Of a stretch of DNA of 64,000 bases, positions 58,379 to 64,000 are shown one piece after another. The position numbers and the translations under genes were made by a program. The first letter of the stretch is position 1; each line of letters begins with the position of its first letter. The stretch comes from Jaapia argillacea MUCL 33604 (Eukaryota; Basidiomycota; Agaricomycetes; Jaapiales; Jaapiaceae): the NCBI GenBank assembly GCA_000697665.1, contig KL197756.1, positions 1-64,000 on the forward strand, written 5' to 3'. The notes below the pieces were generated by a model that worked only from the letters and a program-made list of their open reading frames with translations, had not been told where the DNA came from and did no database searches.

Positions 58379-60763
58379 TCAGGCACTTTCCACAATTGTT
58401 TGTAGCTTCCCAAAGTTTGGTGTTCCCAGCCCAGTCACCTTTGAGAAAAGCGAACTATCAGCGTCGACGGAAAGAATTCAAGGGTTCAAAGACTTACAGG
58501 GTCCCATCCGGCCCTCGCTGTGAAACCTGCGTACGAACACCCCGGATTGGATCCAGAAGTAATATCATTCAAGCCCGAGACTCCAGTGGAGTAGAGGAGG
58601 GGATTGAGGAAGCCCAGCGGGGCCTTACCCAACGAAATGCGATAATCGTTGAGAAGAGCAACCACACTGGCAAAAGTCTAATAGACCCGCATAGTTTGTC
58701 AATTGGTGATCGTGAGATTGATAACTAAACAACAAAACCCACGGGAGAACTAGCGCTGGTCCCACTAACAGGTTCCGTCGTGCCACCAATCACAACTTGG
58801 AAAGCCTGACCCTGAGCAGCGACATCGGGGAAACCTCTGCCAGTTGAGCTATACAAAGAAACCAATGAAGGGGTGACGAAGATCAACGGCACTCCGTGCT
58901 TACTTGTAAAGACCTTGATACTTCGTGCCCAGAGCGGTGAGGAAAGTCGATACGGCAGTGCTTTGGTAGCTGGGCCTGGCGAAGTAGTTACTGAACCCTC
59001 CACCAGAGAAGCTCACGGCTACTTCAGGGTTGATCTTGTAAGTTCCGCCGACAGCAGTAACGTACGGACCTGCGTGCAGATCGATTGTAAACACATCGAG
59101 GCAACGCAAAGTAAGAGAATCAAGGGTTGCGCACAAGTAGCGGGGAAGATTGGTTGGAACCTAACGGTGTTTGTACCGTCGTTGGTTTTGCAGTCGCCCC
59201 CACCGACACCAAAATCACCAGAAGAGAACATGACGGAACTCCCTCGGGCACCAAGCTGAGCGAAAAGATTGCACACGCTAACGGCATAGTCGTTAGGTAC
59301 ACTCTGTTCGTCGTCACTATTATGCAACAAATTCAGTAGATGACCCACGCATTGAAAAGACCGGGATACGTACCCATAAGAAGTGGTGAATGTCTGCGGG
59401 ATGGTGGTTTGGTTGAGAATATAATTCAACCAGTCAAGGTATGGTTCGTTGGTATCAGTTGGAGTATCTGCGAACAAGATCAAGTTGTGACGAATGACTG
59501 ACGCACAAATCACCCACTTGAGTCCGCGATAAAGGGAGGGGATCCGCCCGTGCTAAGAAGAAAATGACCTCAATGAGAATTTCGAAGTTGTCGTCGGAAC
59601 CGAGACCACTCCTCACCTGTAGTAGATGTTGGGAGTGGGATATGTGAGACCCTCAGTGTATTGAATGTCCAAATTGGCCTGCAGATGCGAGCCGCGTTTA
59701 ATTTTTGGAGCAGGAACGAAAAAAAAGATCCTCACCTCAGTACCAGGGTCAGACTGATCATCGAGGCCACCATTGACCTCAACCGTGATAAAATCGGCCC
59801 CAACAGCGTCAGTGCGGAACTTCTTGAAGAAGGTCTGTCGTCATAGTCAAAGGCGAATCAGTGTTTGAGAGGAAGAAGAATCCCGAAAGGTTTGCCGTAC
59901 CTGGAGGTCGGCATGATTGGCGTATTCCTCAAGATATCCAACAATCCCAAACTTGTTTGTGGACGTCGCCGAGGGGGTATAAGCTGACGTGTTGTACAAC
60001 GTACGAAGACACGAGGGTGTGATGGTCGAAGAACAACTAGACGAGATGGTCGCCATTGAGCCAAGCGTCACCAGTTCAGTGCTGTGATCGGCTTCGGACT
60101 CTAGGGCCTTGACGCCTGGTTCGAGGAAGCTCGTGGCCCTCATCGCACGGGTAGTTCCGAAGTATGTAGTCGGTGCAACGACTTGAATGTGGTCATGGAG
60201 CGCCGATGGCAAGCTGTATCCCATGGTACGGATAATAGATTCGGACGTGGCCTCGTGCTCGTAGACGTTATACGTCGTCCCTAAATCGGATATTAAGTCA
60301 CCTGGCAGAACAAGAAATGATTGGAGTGCAACTCACCGAGCATCCGTTCCGCTTTTTCGACCGAAACGACAACTGTGATCCAGTCACCCCCAGAAGTGCG
60401 GTGGACGGCATCGTCGGGATCGACACCGTGGTACGCCAGCCACGATTCCACCAATTCCATAGAATCGGGATGGGGGGCAACGAGCGCGTCTACCTCTTCT
60501 TTCGACAAATGCTGGCCGTAGTTCCCGTGGGTCGGGTCGCTGACAGTGTACAGAGCAGAGATCAACTCGTCTAGCTTGTCCTGCTTCAACCCAATCCTCA
60601 TCGCCAGTTTATGATCCGCCGGAGCCGGCCCTTGGAGTTTCCACCCACGGGGCACCTCTACCCAAGAGTGCCTAACCTTAAGGTCGTCCCATCTCCTATT
60701 CAAAAGGGGTTTGGATGCGCAAAGACCAGCGAGGCCAAGGAGGAGCACAGAAGTGAAACGCAT
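58379..60763 (-). CDS. Secreted sedolisin (peptidase family S53)
   Basis: Eleven exons (60763-60337, 60280-59901, 59834-59736, 59678-59617, 59552-59518, 59467-59374, 59316-59135, 59069-58904, 58848-58743, 58677-58498, 58438-58379) give about 596 residues. A signal peptide ([17 protein letters not shown]) precedes a pro-kumamolisin activation domain ([20 protein letters not shown]). Catalytic residues are Glu and Asp in DPGTEANLDIQY, the oxyanion Asp in FSSGDFGVG and Ser in SGTSASSP. Calcium-site segments [13 protein letters not shown] and [17 protein letters not shown] follow. Such enzymes are acid-active, pepstatin-insensitive proteases, often tripeptidyl peptidases used in nutrition. TATAAA lies about 40 nt upstream of the ATG. 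Confidence 0.92.
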
Positions 60764-62171
60764 AGTGGGTGACTAGACAAAGGCATAACCGAGACCAGCA
60801 TTTTTATAGATTTGGTGCGGGCATGGAAGCGGACCAGATTCTGACAGCGGTGCATGGTAAGAAGCAACGCGTCGAGTTCTCTTCGCATAGCGACATATGG
60901 AGCTATACGAGCTTGGCGGAAGGTCCTCACGGACTGAGCAACTTATCGAAAGGAATACACGAGGTCATTGAACACCTGGCCGTCGTTTACACGCTCGCAG
61001 GAACATAAGAATCCCACTGCACGCTGCAGACACGGTGAGAAGCAGAGAATGAGCTGAGTTCTCCAACCGGACTTGGGCAAAGAATGTTTGATCCGTCCAT
61101 GGTCACGCTGGTTTGCGGTCACGCGAAGTTGGAACCGAGCACATTCGTCATTGCACAAAGTACAGCAGTGTAAATATTCAAGACTTGGCGAGGAATATTC
61201 GTAGGGGGCATGAGGGTCAAGTGTTGGGACAAGACAAGCTGGGGAAGGAAGTAGGGCTATCTAATCACATGGTCCCTTGTTATCAGAACTGCTTGCTCCA
61301 CAAGGGATGGGGTTCTATCGGGCCAACGGATAAAAATCACAATCATCAATCTGGAAGGTTGGTAGCCGCGAGGTTTAACCCAACGTCAGTCCATCCTCCG
61401 AAAACTATTGACGGGGTGTGCTCGTGAACATGATCGATTGAGAAGGCAGTGAAACGAGCCCTGATGCCTTGACACCACGACGGCGCTGGGAACGAGAGAT
61501 AAGGACATAACCGTTTGATGGAGAAAGCCTGTCAATACGACGAGGAAGAGTTGCTGGTCCTGATGGACTCGACCTCCGGTCCGACAAATGGTGGCAATCA
61601 TATTTCAGGCGCCCCATAACTTTACAATAAGCACGTGGTAAACGATGAACGGTAAACGGTAAACGCACTAGCAGCAGATCGCTCCGATTCTTGCCAGTCT
61701 GAGATTTGAATTTTCTCTGGTGATTGGCACAAGCAAGGCATCGCCGTACCGGGGTAGATAAGGCCTAATATCACAGCCAAGAACGCCGCGATGACGGCAT
61801 ATCGAGAGACAGAGCTGTACGGTCCCACAGACTAGCCACCCCCTAAAATACGAGTCAGAGGGACAAAAGAGACGTTAAGTGAGGCTTGGGACTGAGAGGA
61901 AGGAGACCAGCGTCCGGAAGTTCGAATAGGGCAAGGCCAGCAAACATCGGATATTGCCGAAAGGTCTTCGCTCAGGACTCCGTTGAACCATTCAACCAAC
62001 TTGGCTCCGTCAGTGGCTGTCTTTGCTTCAGAGGTATCTATAACCTAGCTTTACTTCTCTCAATTCCGTGGAGTCTTGCTCACTAAGTTCAGAGCCTTGT
62101 TTTGTTACCGTTTGTCGCGTCGAAAATTCAAGTCAGCGCCACTATAATCACCTCGACGCGTCGATTTCATC
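60764..62171. other. Divergent intergenic region, protease and HP1 genes
   Basis: About 1.4 kb between head-to-head genes. Short frames only; none has an ATG, domain and splice support together. The protease promoter is at the left end. Confidence 0.4.
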
Positions 62172-63250
62172 ATGGTCAAAGAAACAGTACGTCGTCCTCC
62201 GTTTTTCGCGAACGAGGGTCCGTCACTTACATTGTTGAACAAAGACTAGACGAGGTAGGAAGGTATCCAGCGAACCTGAAGAGGAGGCTCCACGCGATGA
62301 GGATGCCGAAGGAAGCGAAGAGGAGTCTGAGTATGAGATTGAAGCGGTTTTGGACTCTAAACATGGTGCTTTTCCTGGCGTGAGTTCCCTTTCGTGAATC
62401 CATCCCCGTTTGTGTGGAACATATCATTGACAATGAATCCTTTTGTAGGGGAAGATCGGTTACTTGGTCAAATGGAAAGGCTACTCCGACGCTGAAAACA
62501 GCTGGGTGAGCGAGGATGACGCTGGGTGCGTATTTCTTTTTGTTCTGAGCTCATAGTCCAGGATGTTCACGTAACATTTTCGTTAGGAACGCTAAAGTTC
62601 TCATCGACGCTTATTGGGAAACCGTCCGCAAGAACAAGAAGGACGGAGGAAAAGCCGGTCGTAGACAATCCACCGCCAAAGCTCGAAAGTCCACAGTGCC
62701 CGAGGAGAGTTCCGAACCCGAGGCTCCCAAGAAACGTGGCAGGAAGTCCAAAGAGCCCGAGGAGGATGAAATGGATGTCGACGAACCGCCGCCAAAGAAG
62801 AAGGCTGCAAGCTCGAGCAAGCGCAAGAGCAATGCTGCTGCTGAGAAACCCGCAACTCCTCCACAGGCTGAGTCGGAGGCGGAGGATGAGATCGAGTATG
62901 GGACGATGAAAAAGTATGCGTCCAGGCAGGATTGGGCAGCGCTCGTTAGGAAGATCGATACCATCGAGAGGACCGAGGACGGGAAACTCACAGTTTATTT
63001 TACTCTGTGAGTCCTCCTTTCGCTCACCCATATTATTATCGTCTCACCTTCGCTTTCACACCTCTCAGCAAAAATGGACAACACATGAGAGAGGACTCAG
63101 ACATCTGCAAATCGAAGATGCCATTTGTGGTATGTTCGCCCCCTTTTCCTACCCGCTACCTGTCCCACCTCTAACTTGACCGTCTCCAACTTTCAGCTCC
63201 TCGACTTTTACGAGGGAAATTTACGGTGGAGGACTGCAGGAGACTCGTAA
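62172..63250 (+). CDS. HP1-type heterochromatin protein (chromo and chromo-shadow domains)
   Basis: Exons 62172-62186, 62245-62379, 62449-62525, 62587-63006, 63069-63129 and 63197-63250 give 253 residues. After an acidic N-terminus the chromodomain reads SEYEIEAVLDSKHG, then GYLVKWKGYSDAENSWVSED, with aromatic cage residues Tyr, Trp and a third aromatic in place. A basic/acidic hinge (KKRGRKSKEPEEDEMDVDEP, PPPKKKAASSSKRK) leads to a chromo-shadow domain: RQDWAALVRKIDTIERTEDG, then KSKMPFVLLDFYEGNLRW. HP1 binds methylated H3K9, dimerises through the shadow domain and builds silent chromatin. The first coding exon is only 15 nt (MVKET). Confidence 0.93.
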
Positions 63251-64000
63251 AGTGCTCCACGTGTCGCGATTCCTTGCATTTTCCTGTACACACTTCTGGT
63301 CATGTCTTCTTGATGTTTTAATGCTTCGTGTTGCTGTTCATTCAGGATCTTTACCTTAAAAGTCCGTGTATGCCGACCACGATTGCTTGTCGATGTCTTT
63401 GACAGTTATTCAGAGCGGTTCCGAGGGTTGGAATATACTTCTAAATGGTACTCATTTGCGACGGGGTCTTGCGGTGTAGGTGCTGAATCCTCTGGAGTCG
63501 AAATCACTGCTGTGTGGGAAACGACGAGGACATGAACCAGTGTAGGGTAGTGGGATAACTTGGGTGGGAGAGACTCTTGGTCTTCCACGGGACAGCGTTC
63601 TCCTGACTCCTTGGATCGTGAAATCACGGGTGGGGGGCAGGGTGGTCTCTGTTTATCAGCTCTGCTACTGGATACGCTAGTACGGCCAGCTCGGCAAGGA
63701 CATCCATAATCACCACTTGATCACCACCAACCCCAGACTCCGGGAGGAATCCAATGCTAAACATATCTCATCCACAACATTCAACAGCCATTACTTTCGG
63801 GGCACTCGTTTCATTGCGACCGTGATTACGCCATTTACTGGTCTTAGGGGATTGGATTCTGGGAGTCGGGTATCCTTAGCAATCCAGACACACATGAGAA
63901 GCAAAGAAGAATCATTGGACAAAATCAACGATGTGAGGTAAAAACAAACATTAGACATGATATAGATTGCGTTCATGGCAAGACAAGCATGCGAACATAA
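63251..64000. other. Right-edge intergenic sequence
   Basis: Downstream of the HP1 gene only short frames are present on both strands, none recognisable. A minus-strand frame ending at 63406 could be the 3' part of a gene entering from the right, but nothing supports it beyond being open. Confidence 0.3.

Overview
The window reads as nuclear DNA of a basidiomycete, most likely an agaricomycete. Genes are dense, on both strands, and split by many 50-75 nt GT-AG introns. The protein families also point there: F-box/LRR families in tandem or decayed, a short MYND-finger family, fungal dienelactone hydrolases, a fungal sedolisin and a divergent intron-bearing H3-H4 pair. Coordinates below come from reading open frames, splice signals and reading phase by eye; many open frames on the supplied strands begin at non-ATG codons, so starts were moved to the first supportable ATG.

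Left part (1-16.5 kb): the first exon of a gene leaving the window, a carotenoid cleavage oxygenase convergent with a DHA2-type drug:H+ antiporter, a tandem pair of dienelactone-hydrolase-family genes separated by 114-bp-spaced degenerate repeats, a nuclear-looking hypothetical protein, a small membrane protein and a METTL21-type protein methyltransferase. Then (16.5-22.7 kb) three tandem F-box-like/LRR paralogues on the minus strand share two intron positions; one carries introns that stay in frame, one looks frameshifted. A second methyltransferase, resembling Rkm5, closes this block.

Middle (24.5-47 kb): a BTB-like remnant, nucleoporin NUP85 with four unusually long introns, about 5.9 kb of gene-poor DNA with decayed F-box-like pieces, an F-BAR/RhoGAP protein, a long F-box protein whose last exon lies behind an intron, histones H3 and H4 around a shared promoter with a near-central repeated motif, an Sds3-like corepressor subunit and an MFS sugar transporter.

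Right part (47-64 kb): a TFIIIC subunit preceded only 8 nt upstream by the stop of a possible small gene, an acidic-tailed hypothetical protein, exosome subunit Rrp4, another decayed gene-poor stretch, a MYND-finger protein with a GC-AG intron, the exon-junction protein Y14, a secreted sedolisin (S53) protease and an HP1-type chromodomain protein.

No metabolic gene cluster, virus-like element, CRISPR array, tRNA or rRNA gene was recognised. Most content is housekeeping (chromatin, transcription, RNA processing, nuclear pore) interleaved with fast-evolving F-box-type families. The most unusual items are the 8-nt spacing at 50.55 kb, the structured long introns of NUP85, the repeats between the hydrolase paralogues and the different fates of the three F-box copies.
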